DNA from: Promethearchaeia archaeon
GTDB lineage: Archaea > Asgardarchaeota > Lokiarchaeia > Sigyniarchaeales > SOKP01
Assembly (NCBI GenBank): GCA_029856375.1
Contig: JAHQWX010000008.1
Location: forward strand, 1 to 15,571
Direction of reading: 5' to 3'
Length of the DNA: 15,571 bases
Below, in pieces: positions 6,054-12,859 of the stretch. The first letter of the stretch is position 1. Every line of letters starts with the position of its first letter. The notes under the pieces were generated by a model that saw only the letters and a program-made list of their open reading frames with translations, searched no databases and had not been told where the DNA came from. A program made the position numbers and the translations under genes.

Positions 6054-6569
6054 ATGGAAATAGAGAAGAAAAGAGAGACTATTTGGAAAATAAAACAAAG
6101 AGATCACGATAGTCTAGTTGAGTTAATATCCGTAGAAGAGTCCGGAGAAGTAAATATAATCAAATTTATGTTAAAAAAGTCTAACGATTCAATTTGTGTT
6201 GAGATGAATAAAAGCGAATTTAATAATTTACTTTCAGTTTTATCAGCTTTTAAAGATGTAGTTTTTGGAGCGGAAATGGAAGCATTACAGTCTAGTTTTA
6301 AGGAAGTAGAAGAAATACAAACACAAGATTTTGAAGAAACTGGATCATCTTCAGAGGAAATTTATAATAGTGAAGTTTTAACGGAAAAAGAGGATATTGT
6401 GGTAGAAAATGAAGTCGCTGAAGAAGAAAAATATGAACAAAGTGAAGTTATCCCAGAAAATGAAGATATTGCAGCAGAAAACGATATCCCTGAAGAAGAA
6501 AAATTTGAAGAAGAAGAGGAATTATATCCCGAAGAAGAATTAAATCCTAAAGAATGGGATCCCTGGTAA
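6054..6569 (+). CDS. Acidic protein with 24-residue tandem repeat
   Basis: Residues 1-75 of this 171-residue protein look like a small alpha/beta domain: strands TIWKIKQRD, VELISVEESGEVNIIKFML and SICVEMNKSEF, then a helix NNLLSVLSAFKDVV. The rest is an acidic, probably disordered tail. The tail holds two adjacent 24-residue repeats, at 106-129 (SEVLTEKEDIVVEN...) and 130-153 (SEVIPENEDIAAEN...). It ends in EELNPKEWDPW, with two tryptophans in the last residues. I recognise no family. The strand-strand-strand-helix order faintly resembles PC4-type single-strand nucleic-acid binders, and an acidic tail with an aromatic C terminus also occurs in SSB-like proteins, but that is inference. It is monocistronic and ends about 40 bases from the oppositely transcribed SRP RNA. 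Confidence 0.8.
   Translation: MEIEKKRETIWKIKQRDHDSLVELISVEESGEVNIIKFMLKKSNDSICVEMNKSEFNNLLSVLSAFKDVVFGAEMEALQSSFKEVEEIQTQDFEETGSSSEEIYNSEVLTEKEDIVVENEVAEEEKYEQSEVIPENEDIAAENDIPEEEKFEEEEELYPEEELNPKEWDPW
6369..6512 (+). repeat. In-frame tandem duplication, two 72-bp units
   Basis: Units 6369-6440 and 6441-6512 encode the two 24-residue acidic repeats of the preceding protein. Both start SEV and share EDI, EN and EEEK at the same positions. The copies have diverged, so this is an old duplication and not a recent slippage. Confidence 0.8.
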
Positions 6570-6607
6570 AAAGTGATCTTCACCTCGAAATTAAATTTTG
6601 AACCTTT

Positions 6608-6886
6608 ATGTCAAACCTACTTTCTTACCACCCGACACCAATAAGCGTAAACCATTTGATTTACGACTGCTCCATCCCTGGCCTGGTCGATTTCGTCATT
6701 AATTGATTGAATTTCTCTTACAAGAAATACTTCAAAAATGATCTACCTAATTGGGCGAATGGGTCATGGAAATTTAAGATAAGCATAAAGGCCATTTTTA
6801 ATCCCTTAGATCAATTCTCAGTCCGTTATAGAGCGTTTACGGTCCACCCAGTAAAGGGCTTCAGGAAGTGCCCTAGGTTCCCACGA
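6608..6886 (-). ncRNA. Signal recognition particle RNA (7S)
   Basis: The minus strand holds the conserved SRP54-binding hairpin of domain IV at 6665-6690. It reads CAGG-CCA-GGGA-TGG-AGCAG, meaning the CAGG/AGCAG asymmetric loop, a 3-bp stem and a GNRA tetraloop. The 5' and 3' ends pair through GAACCTA (6874-6880) and TAGGTTT (6613-6619), which is helix 1 and typical of archaeal SRP RNA. An Alu-like domain follows the 5' end: one hairpin GGGC...GCCC and a second TTTAC...GTAAA, with C-rich and G-rich loops that could kiss. About 280 nt is a normal archaeal length. The RNA scaffolds SRP19 and SRP54 and targets ribosomes making membrane proteins. The 5' end is set by the TATA box about 25-30 bases upstream. 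Exact ends are uncertain by a few bases. Confidence 0.92.
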
Positions 6887-6908
6887 TCAATATTAATATT
6901 TTTTAAAC

Positions 6909-6918
6909 AAATATAAAG
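6909..6918 (-). promoter_or_regulatory. TATA box of the SRP RNA gene
   Basis: On the minus strand CTTTATATTT lies about 27 bases before the predicted 5' end of SRP RNA near 6886. Spacing and composition fit an archaeal TATA box. Confidence 0.55.
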
Positions 6919-6968
6919 CTTATTACAGAAAGAATGAAATTAAATATAATACTAAAAGTGTTCTAAAG

Positions 6969-7460
6969 TCATATTTCCTTCTTCTCAATGTTGAAAATAC
7001 AGAATTCCTTTTCTGGATCATCAATTATGCATTCTTTTTCTGAAACAGTGGCCCGATATAAAGCGAATTCGCCAAAACCCGAGAAAACTCCAGATAAAAA
7101 GTAACATACATATTTAAAATTGTTTTCAAGAGAAGATGAGATATTTTGAGATAATTTTATTACTATTTTATCTTCCGAAACTTCTTGAGATTCGAGTTTT
7201 CCCCATCCCATATTACTAAACATTTCGCAAAATAATGTGGTTAATTCTTTAAGGGTTTTTGGTTTTAAGACTTCTTCCCAATTTTCTATTAAAACTCTCC
7301 CCATCTTTTTTCCAAGCCAAACCAATATTGGCTTTACTCCCTCTCCATATATTGACGATAATAGATTGATTATCTGAGGGGGGAAAAACACAAATCTTTG
7401 GTTAAATAATTTATATATTCCTTCAGAATATTCCAAACCCTTGAGTTTTAAATCCTTCAT
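6969..7460 (-). CDS. V4R (4-vinyl reductase) domain protein
   Basis: Residues about 85-160 of this 163-residue protein match the V4R domain. They contain the three spaced cysteines C119, C144 and C154 in VCYFLSGVFSGFGEFALY...KECIIDDPEKEFCIFNI, and a preceding MGWGKLE. V4R domains bind small molecules or metals and are related to the Bet3/TRAPP fold. In archaea they occur as stand-alone proteins or fused to regulators. The N-terminal 80 residues are helical (VFFPPQIINLLSSIYGEGVKPILVWLGKKMG), resembling the usual companion half of the fold. It is transcribed alone, downstream of its own A/T-rich promoter. A 12-bp palindrome ACAAAATTTTGT (7470-7481) lies between promoter and ATG and might be an operator. 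Ligand unknown. Confidence 0.82.
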   Translation of the reverse strand: MKDLKLKGLEYSEGIYKLFNQRFVFFPPQIINLLSSIYGEGVKPILVWLGKKMGRVLIENWEEVLKPKTLKELTTLFCEMFSNMGWGKLESQEVSEDKIVIKLSQNISSSLENNFKYVCYFLSGVFSGFGEFALYRATVSEKECIIDDPEKEFCIFNIEKKEI

Positions 7461-7574
7461 CTTTCTAACACAAAATTTTGTTTTACAAAAATATTTTGAT
7501 TTTTATTTTGTTTATATCGGTTTAAGAATTTTTATGTTATTTTCTTTATTAGCCATTTTATATTTATATTAGTT

Positions 7575-7582
7575 TTTATAAT
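7575..7582 (+). promoter_or_regulatory. TATA box for the 7602 gene
   Basis: TTTATAAT is centred about 24 bases before the GTG at 7602 and about 42 before the in-frame ATG at 7620. The spacing supports GTG as a leaderless start. Confidence 0.45.
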
Positions 7583-7601
7583 TATTTGATTATTTTCTTG
7601 T

Positions 7602-7901
7602 GTGTTCGATTTTAGCGCGATGTTAATAATAATATTATTGATTTTGCTAATTATAACCTTTATTTTCTCTATATTCTCTACGAGTATTGAGATAATGTTT
7701 TATTTTCTCATATATATAATTATAACTATTATCTTAAATATCGTAATTCTACAGAATTATTTCAAAATAAATATAACTAATCAGTTTAATGACTCAAAAT
7801 CTTTAAGTTTTTTCAGTCTTTTAACATCTATCTCGCCAATTTTTGAAATTTTTATTGGAATTTTCCTATTAATTCAAATATTCTACATTTTTATGAATTA
7901 A
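7602..7901 (+). CDS. Small membrane protein beside the pilus locus
   Basis: This 99-residue, very hydrophobic protein has about three membrane segments (roughly residues 7-26, 28-48 and 76-97) and a short polar loop (NYFKINITNQFNDSKS). I recognise no family. The start is GTG at 7602, chosen because a TATA box lies 24 bases ahead; ATG at 7620 is the alternative. It ends 9 bases before the stop of the convergent platform-protein gene. Its Phe/Ile-rich composition resembles that of the pilus membrane proteins and the A24 peptidase, so a link to the pilus is possible but unproven. It might also be an unrelated small membrane orphan. Confidence 0.6.
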   Translation: MFDFSAMLIIILLILLIITFIFSIFSTSIEIMFYFLIYIIITIILNIVILQNYFKINITNQFNDSKSLSFFSLLTSISPIFEIFIGIFLLIQIFYIFMN

Positions 7902-7910
7902 TCTCATTCT

Positions 7911-9476
7911 TTATATAATATTAGAGCTGAAGGTGAAGGTGATAATGAAGATAAAGGAAAAAATTATATTTGAGAAAACGACAATAATTCGTTTTGGTTC
8001 AATGCGAATAATTTTTGAGAAAAAATAAACACTTATTAAGTTACTTGTGAAGAACGAGCAAAAAATTATCGCGACATCTATTACATTGAAAGTAAAAAAT
8101 AAAAAAATAGAGTCATAAAAATCTCCCTTATTAATAAGATTTAAATAATAAAAGAAAGCAGGAAAAGTGCCAGAAATTATTCCGAGAATGAGCGGTAATA
8201 GAAAAATAAAGACGATGCTTTTGAATTTCTCACCTCTAATGATGATTCTTTTTTGTGCTTCTAATTTTTGGTGTTTTCTAATTATCTCCAGAAGCTCCCA
8301 AATCGTGTGTGCCGTGTGAAAAGTGTCTTCCATAACCATTTTTATTAATACATTTAATATTAAACGGCATCGAGGTGAAATTAGAGCATTTTTCAATCTT
8401 TTAAATGTTTCCTCTAAGGAAATCGAATTTTTTATTAATAAAGAAATTGACTGTTCAATATTACTTTGAAAAAATTTACTTGCATCTTTATAGGAAATAT
8501 ATAGAGCATATTCTGGAGATTTCTTCCTTGACAAGATTATTGCAAAATTCTTAATAAAAGATAAAAAATGATTAAATTCTTTTCGCTCAATTCTGGATTC
8601 ACTACTTAAAATGCCAATTAGTTTCAAATTCTCGTGTAATAGCTTCGTCGATAAATAGTTAATTACAACAAAAAATATTGGGACAATTAATATCAAAAAG
8701 AACGATCTAAAAGCTTGAAAAATTATTAGAAAGCAAGTACCTATTGGTAGAAATAATCCAATAAAAAATATTAAACTTAGCTTGGATTCAATACTTTTTG
8801 TGAAAGTTTCATATAGATTTTCAGAATAAGAAAAGTCATTAATTTTTAACAAGTTTGAATTCTCAAAATTGTCAATAATCAAGTCTCTAAGAAATTTCAC
8901 GAAATCTTTTGAAGCAATATCAATTTTCTCTAATTCTTCTTCCGGATTATTACCATACTGGACTCTTCTTAAAATGCTTTTAAAAGAATCTGAAATAGGA
9001 AAATTATAATTTGAAACCGATTCAATCAAATTTAAACATTTATCTGATGTTCGAGTAAAAAACGAATTTATGAGCGAAAAATCTAAAATTATTAATTTTA
9101 AATAAGCATTAATGTTAATTTCTTCAGTTTTTAATTTATTATACAAGTAACTATTGAACTTATAAGCGATTATCGTAGAAAACATAATAGAAATCAGAAG
9201 ACAAATCTGTATATTGAAACTCATATCTAAATGCGAGAGATTATCTATAATAATGAAATCAAATAAAAAGAAAAAAGGTACTGCGACAGAAAATGTCAGG
9301 AAAGTAGCTTTATTAATATCAGAAATCAGTAAGTTATATCTATTAAAAATCATATTTGAATAAAATGGTTTAAATTTTTTAAATCCAATTTGTGGGAGCT
9401 TGATATTTCTGAAGAGCCGAGTAAATTTAATATAAAATTTAAAAAAGCTAATAATTTCTCCCCTAACATCACACAA
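7911..9476 (-). CDS. tadC: TadC/GspF-type pilus platform protein (T2SSF)
   Basis: This 521-residue membrane protein has the double-module layout of archaeal platform proteins. There are membrane segments near 57-76 and 88-106, a cytoplasmic T2SSF helical module about 125-230, two membrane segments near 233-277, a second module about 300-415, and further segments near 420-440, 456-478 and 497-517. The second module carries the T2SSF hallmark IEQSISLLIKNSISLEETFKRLKNAL and a helix IIRKHQKLEAQKRIIIRGEK leading into the membrane. Platform proteins couple the ATPase to filament assembly. The start is TTG at 9476, overlapping the upstream pilin-like gene by 8 bases, so coupled translation is likely. 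A later ATG (residue 42) is the alternative. It is the last gene of the minus-strand pilus operon. Confidence 0.85.
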   Translation of the reverse strand: MCDVRGEIISFFKFYIKFTRLFRNIKLPQIGFKKFKPFYSNMIFNRYNLLISDINKATFLTFSVAVPFFFLFDFIIIDNLSHLDMSFNIQICLLISIMFSTIIAYKFNSYLYNKLKTEEININAYLKLIILDFSLINSFFTRTSDKCLNLIESVSNYNFPISDSFKSILRRVQYGNNPEEELEKIDIASKDFVKFLRDLIIDNFENSNLLKINDFSYSENLYETFTKSIESKLSLIFFIGLFLPIGTCFLIIFQAFRSFFLILIVPIFFVVINYLSTKLLHENLKLIGILSSESRIERKEFNHFLSFIKNFAIILSRKKSPEYALYISYKDASKFFQSNIEQSISLLIKNSISLEETFKRLKNALISPRCRLILNVLIKMVMEDTFHTAHTIWELLEIIRKHQKLEAQKRIIIRGEKFKSIVFIFLLPLILGIISGTFPAFFYYLNLINKGDFYDSIFLFFTFNVIDVAIIFCSFFTSNLISVYFFSKIIRIEPKRIIVVFSNIIFSFIFIITFTFSSNII

Positions 9477-9870
9477 AATTGATATAAACTAAATCTGATT
9501 TGATATAAATAGTAAGAATGTGATATCCGGGCTTTTTAAAATTAATTTCAAAGAAACACTGAGAAAATTTAAAAATATATTCGTACCAAGAATTGTCTAA
9601 CTCAAAAGAATATTTAATTTCCATACCAGAAGTAATTATACTAAAATTTTCTGGAATTTCTATAGGAGTGCTAAAGTTTAGGGAAGGATTTTCAATAGTT
9701 TTATTAATTCCAGAATTAATAATTGAAATACACATCATTTTTTTTTGGAGCGCTCCCTCTTCTTTAATTGTTTCTAATAACTCAAAAAACGGAGCTGAAA
9801 TTGATAAGAATAAAATTAATATTGCAACCCCAAAGCCTATCATAAGGCATTTTTCTAAAATTTCAGTCAT
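9469..9870 (-). CDS. Membrane-anchored pilin-like protein
   Basis: This 133-residue protein has one N-terminal hydrophobic helix (about 9-29, MIGFGVAILILFLSISAPFF). A predicted beta-rich extracellular part of about 95 residues follows, with two cysteines (C47 and the C of SQCFFEI) that could form a disulfide. The plan matches minor pilins, TadE-like pseudopilins and archaellum FlaF/FlaG proteins. I cannot assign one of these by sequence alone. A clear class III cleavage site (basic residue, Gly, then Glu at +5) is not obvious, so it may stay uncleaved. It sits between ATPase and platform genes, 43 bases after the ATPase stop, and overlaps the platform gene by 8 bases, which argues for a structural part of the same machine. 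Confidence 0.7.
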   Translation of the reverse strand: MTEILEKCLMIGFGVAILILFLSISAPFFELLETIKEEGALQKKMMCISIINSGINKTIENPSLNFSTPIEIPENFSIITSGMEIKYSFELDNSWYEYIFKFSQCFFEINFKKPGYHILTIYIKSDLVYINFV

Positions 9871-9913
9871 TTCAACTATTAATAAAAATAGCGCAATTTA
9901 AACTCCGTTAATT

Positions 9914-12061
9914 TTATTTTTTAAATCCTTCTAAAAAATCAATTAATTCTTCATATCTTTTGTTTAAACTCAAAAACCCAACTATATGAAACATCGAAGC
10001 CATTTCCTTTAAATTAAGATTTTGGTCTTTACAAAATAGATTAAATATCTCAATAAAAGTTTCAATTAAAAAATTAAAATCCTCCTTTGTAAAATCCTCA
10101 TATTTTAAAATTCTAGAAATTGTCTTTGTTTGAAACAATTCTTTTTTTTTAATCCAATTATTAGTTCTTGGAACATACTCAAAAATATTTTCAACCATTA
10201 TTCCGTTTGTGTTGTTTATTTCAGAAATTGAAACGACTTTTCTTCCGTTTACTAATTTTTTCATTAAGATTATCAAATCCAGATCGTTAAAACATGTTTC
10301 ATCAATTTTAAAGTGATAAAGAAAACGATTGATTAAGCTTAATATATCTCTCGAGTGGATAGTCTGAAATCCTCTCAACCCAGCACTCATACAATGAAAC
10401 ATTGCTTTACACTCCTCTTCTGTAAGGATTTCTCCTAAAAAAATAATATCAGGACTTCTATGTAATAAGGTCTGAATTAGATTACTTTTTTTAAATGGAG
10501 CGTCCTCTAAATTTTCTAGTGACTGTGATTTATATTTCACTTGGTGTTTCTCATAACTTAATTCATCTAATGATTCAACCGCATTTTCAACATAAATTTT
10601 ACGAAATTCTTTTGGAGTAATCAAATCTAATGCATTAATAAGCGTTGTTTTACCTGTGTCAGTTTCGCCCGTGACTGTAATATTGATTCTTTTTAGAACG
10701 CAAAAATATAAAAATGCACAAATTTCTGGAGAAATTGATTGAAAACGCAATAGATCTAGAAGTGTTAATACATTTTTATTTAATTTTCGAATATCCAAAC
10801 AAAATTCGTTAAGTTGAAGCGGATCAACATCAACCGAGAATCGACAATGAAAAATCTCATTTTTAATAACCGTTTTTATACTTGGATGAATAATATCAAG
10901 CCGTTCTTTACTATATACTCTAAGAAAAGTCTTTATTCTATTAATATCTTCTGAGTATAGTCTAATCTTCGTTCTACAACGTCCAAAAGTTTGGTGATTC
11001 AAGTAAATATTGTCTTTAGGCTGATCTAAAAAAATTTCTTCGATATAATCATCGATTAAAAAGGGAAATAGCTTTTTAACATTTAAAATTTTTATAACTG
11101 AGAAATAGCTTAATTTAATATGTGTTTTATCCGAGATATAAGGAACATTTCTTTTCAAATATACTGAAGCATGGGTTTTAAGAAAATTGAATAAATCTTG
11201 AAAAGAATATAATTTGTTCATTTCTAATGATTTTAAATATGAACAAACCTTTCCAGCGATCTCCTTATAATACTCTACTTTCTCCGCGTATTCGTAGTTT
11301 TCTTCGACTTCGTAAATCATTTCAGCTTGAAATTCCTTTTTATAAATGGAAACTTGATATAAATCATTAGGACCAATGAAGTACTTTTTTAATAATAAAA
11401 ACTGAAAGTTCCTACTTTTTCGGCGGCTCTTTTTGATTAGTTTATTGTTATCTTTAGAGGTATCCAAAAATTCCCCTCTATGGTCGTTCACCTTCTCACT
11501 TATCAGGTTTTTAATTAAACTAAATGACTTGAATTTTTGTAGAATTGTGTTTAAGTATTTAATTAAAGAAGAAAAGCAGTTTTGACATATTGAAATCTTT
11601 ATTTTGTTATTTTGTATTAGCTCATAAGTTTTTTTTAATTCACTAAAGAATGAAATTGGATCAACATTTCTTAGGTCAAGATTAAGAAAATTTAAAAAGT
11701 TAGAATATCTGCAATTATCGGTTTTGAAATATTTGCATTTCTTGTGTAGTTCTTTTTTTATTGATTTGAGTTTTGTGTTTACAAATTTAAAATTGTGGAT
11801 ATATTCAATAAACCAAGATATTTGAACAGATTCTAAAATTTTTTCATCTCGTTCATTTATAATTGCAACTATTTCATCCTTTTGAAATTTTTGAAGAAAA
11901 ACCACCAAACAAATTCTACAATTTGAATTTAAAATAATTATGGTCTCTTTTAATTCGCGAAATTTACATTTTTGGCAATTAATTTTAAGAATCCATTTAT
12001 TTGATCCCTTTATATCCGAATACTCTGGAATTAAGACGTAATCACTTACAGGATCAGGCAT
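9914..12061 (-). CDS. tadA: TadA/CpaF-type secretion ATPase with Cys-rich N-terminal extension
   Basis: The 715-residue protein ends in a type II/IV secretion ATPase. It has an N1D-like region at about 330-440 (LFPFLIDDYIEEIFLDQPKDNIYLNHQTFG), Walker A GETDTGKTT (465-473), an acidic Asp-box segment YVENAVESLDE (490-500), Walker B SPDIIFLGE (536-544) and a His box GLRGFQTIHS with H569. It is expected to be hexameric and to drive pilus assembly from the cytoplasm. Unusual is the first 200 residues, which hold paired cysteines at C29/C32, C48/C51, C109/C117 and C159/C162, enough for two zinc sites, plus a basic stretch KKSRRKSR near 210. A further helical tail follows the ATPase. The ATG is 26 bases from a TATA-like element, so the message may be leaderless. 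It heads the operon with the pilin-like and platform genes. Confidence 0.9.
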   Translation of the reverse strand: MPDPVSDYVLIPEYSDIKGSNKWILKINCQKCKFRELKETIIILNSNCRICLVVFLQKFQKDEIVAIINERDEKILESVQISWFIEYIHNFKFVNTKLKSIKKELHKKCKYFKTDNCRYSNFLNFLNLDLRNVDPISFFSELKKTYELIQNNKIKISICQNCFSSLIKYLNTILQKFKSFSLIKNLISEKVNDHRGEFLDTSKDNNKLIKKSRRKSRNFQFLLLKKYFIGPNDLYQVSIYKKEFQAEMIYEVEENYEYAEKVEYYKEIAGKVCSYLKSLEMNKLYSFQDLFNFLKTHASVYLKRNVPYISDKTHIKLSYFSVIKILNVKKLFPFLIDDYIEEIFLDQPKDNIYLNHQTFGRCRTKIRLYSEDINRIKTFLRVYSKERLDIIHPSIKTVIKNEIFHCRFSVDVDPLQLNEFCLDIRKLNKNVLTLLDLLRFQSISPEICAFLYFCVLKRINITVTGETDTGKTTLINALDLITPKEFRKIYVENAVESLDELSYEKHQVKYKSQSLENLEDAPFKKSNLIQTLLHRSPDIIFLGEILTEEECKAMFHCMSAGLRGFQTIHSRDILSLINRFLYHFKIDETCFNDLDLIILMKKLVNGRKVVSISEINNTNGIMVENIFEYVPRTNNWIKKKELFQTKTISRILKYEDFTKEDFNFLIETFIEIFNLFCKDQNLNLKEMASMFHIVGFLSLNKRYEELIDFLEGFKK

Positions 12062-12144
12062 ATATTTTTCTTTAATAAAAAGAATAAAAATGTCGATTTT
12101 TTTAGGAGTTTTTATATTTTATTTAAAAGAATATGTGATAAAAA
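12062..12144. promoter_or_regulatory. Shared divergent promoter of tadA and the Flp-type pilin
   Basis: These 83 bases separate the two starts. On the minus strand TTTTTATT (12084-12091) lies 26 bases before the tadA ATG. On the plus strand TTTATATTTT (12111-12120) lies about 30 bases before the pilin ATG. Both transcripts would have almost no leader. The arrangement lets one regulator control motor and subunit together; no operator is recognisable. Confidence 0.55.
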
Positions 12145-12342
12145 ATGAAAAAGATATTCAGAAAACTAATATTGCGGAAATTAAAAGAGTTTTTAAAGGA
12201 TAATAGTGCGGGCTCTCTGCTAGAATATGGATTACTTATAGGCTTTAGTATTTTCATTTTTATATTAATTATTGCAATTGTTACACAAATCTTCGAATGG
12301 ACGGGTGGGCAGATCTCAGAATTATTTGGAGTAATTGGGTAG
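12145..12342 (+). CDS. Flp-type class III pilin
   Basis: This 65-residue precursor has a strongly basic leader of about 22 residues (MKKIFRKLILRKLKEFLKDN), a processing region SAGSLLEYGLLIG, and one long hydrophobic helix to about residue 51. This is the plan of Flp/Fap pilins: short leader, Gly/Ala cut site, Glu-Tyr pair at +5/+6, then the assembly helix. Cutting after A22 puts Glu at +5 and Tyr at +6; cutting after G23 puts them at +4/+5. Mature size would be about 43 residues, typical for Flp. It would be the filament subunit, trimmed by the A24 peptidase encoded at 4145 and polymerised by the tadA and tadC products. It is transcribed divergently from tadA. Confidence 0.85.
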   Translation: MKKIFRKLILRKLKEFLKDNSAGSLLEYGLLIGFSIFIFILIIAIVTQIFEWTGGQISELFGVIG

Positions 12343-12347
12343 TTTGA

Positions 12348-12575
12348 GGTGCACTTTTAATCCCACAAACTCAAAAATCCTTTAAGCTAGATGAAAAAAT
12401 TCTTAATGATTTAATTGAAAAAATAAATAACAAAATTAATAATAAACGAAAAGTAATGTATTGCGATATAATAAACCAGATAATTCGGTTAAAATTAGCT
12501 GGGGATCCCTACAACAAGATTTTATTGTGGTGCAATTATAATATACGATTAGGAAATGAATACTTAGACGAATAA
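12348..12575 (+). CDS. Coding-like frame after the pilin, start codon not standard
   Basis: An open frame of 75 codons begins just after an in-frame TGA (12345-12347) and ends with TAA at 12573. Its translation is charged and balanced (KSFKLDEKILNDLIEKINNK..., then LKLAGDPYNKILLWCNYN, ending LGNEYLDE) and looks like real protein. No ATG, GTG or TTG occurs in the first 36 codons. The first ATG, at 12456, would leave only 39 residues. GAGGTG at 12346-12351 matches a Shine-Dalgarno site and lies 8 bases before an in-frame ATC at 12360. Options are a rare non-AUG start, a start-less gene remnant, a small protein from 12456, or a sequencing indel. I recognise no family. It lies 5 bases after the pilin stop on the same strand. 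Confidence 0.45.
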   Translation, partial: GALLIPQTQKSFKLDEKILNDLIEKINNKINNKRKVMYCDIINQIIRLKLAGDPYNKILLWCNYNIRLGNEYLDE

Positions 12576-12859
12576 ATTCGTTAATTTATATAAATCAACC
12601 ATAACTCAATTGAGTTTTCAGATTCTCTTAATTGAAAAATCAGAAGCATCGGATTTTTTTAATTTAATCATTTTTCTCAATGAATTTTACTTTAAAAGTA
12701 TAGATTTTAGCAAATATTTAAAAAATGAGAAATATTTTTTAATAAATATCTAGATATAATGATTATTGATAAAAATATTAATATTAAAGAATAAATTTAT
12801 GTAATTTAACAATTAATTATTAATATTCTAAGAAAACCTTCGTTTCTGGCAGAATCTTT
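12576..12859. other. A+T-rich spacer with 14-bp palindrome upstream of the GTPase
   Basis: These 284 bases hold no coding-like frame. The perfect palindrome AACTCAATTGAGTT lies at 12603-12616. Overlapping it, a 22-base period recurs once: AATTGA then CAGA at 12608/12619 and again at 12630/12641. The stretch before the GTPase start contains a TTAATTATTAATA element (about 12813-12825) that may be its TATA box, with a leader of about 10 bases. Confidence 0.45.

Noticed and set aside
6362..6583. Minus-strand Ser/Phe-rich open frame
   Set aside because: It is the complement of Glu/Lys-rich GAA codons of the acidic tail; low-complexity shadow.
6707..6916. Plus-strand open frame of 69 codons
   Set aside because: It lies across the minus-strand SRP RNA, including its Alu-like domain and promoter; the translation has no coding character of its own.
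9593..9901. Plus-strand open frame of 102 codons
   Set aside because: It is antisense to the pilin-like gene, whose membrane-helix pattern and overlap with the platform gene make it the real one.
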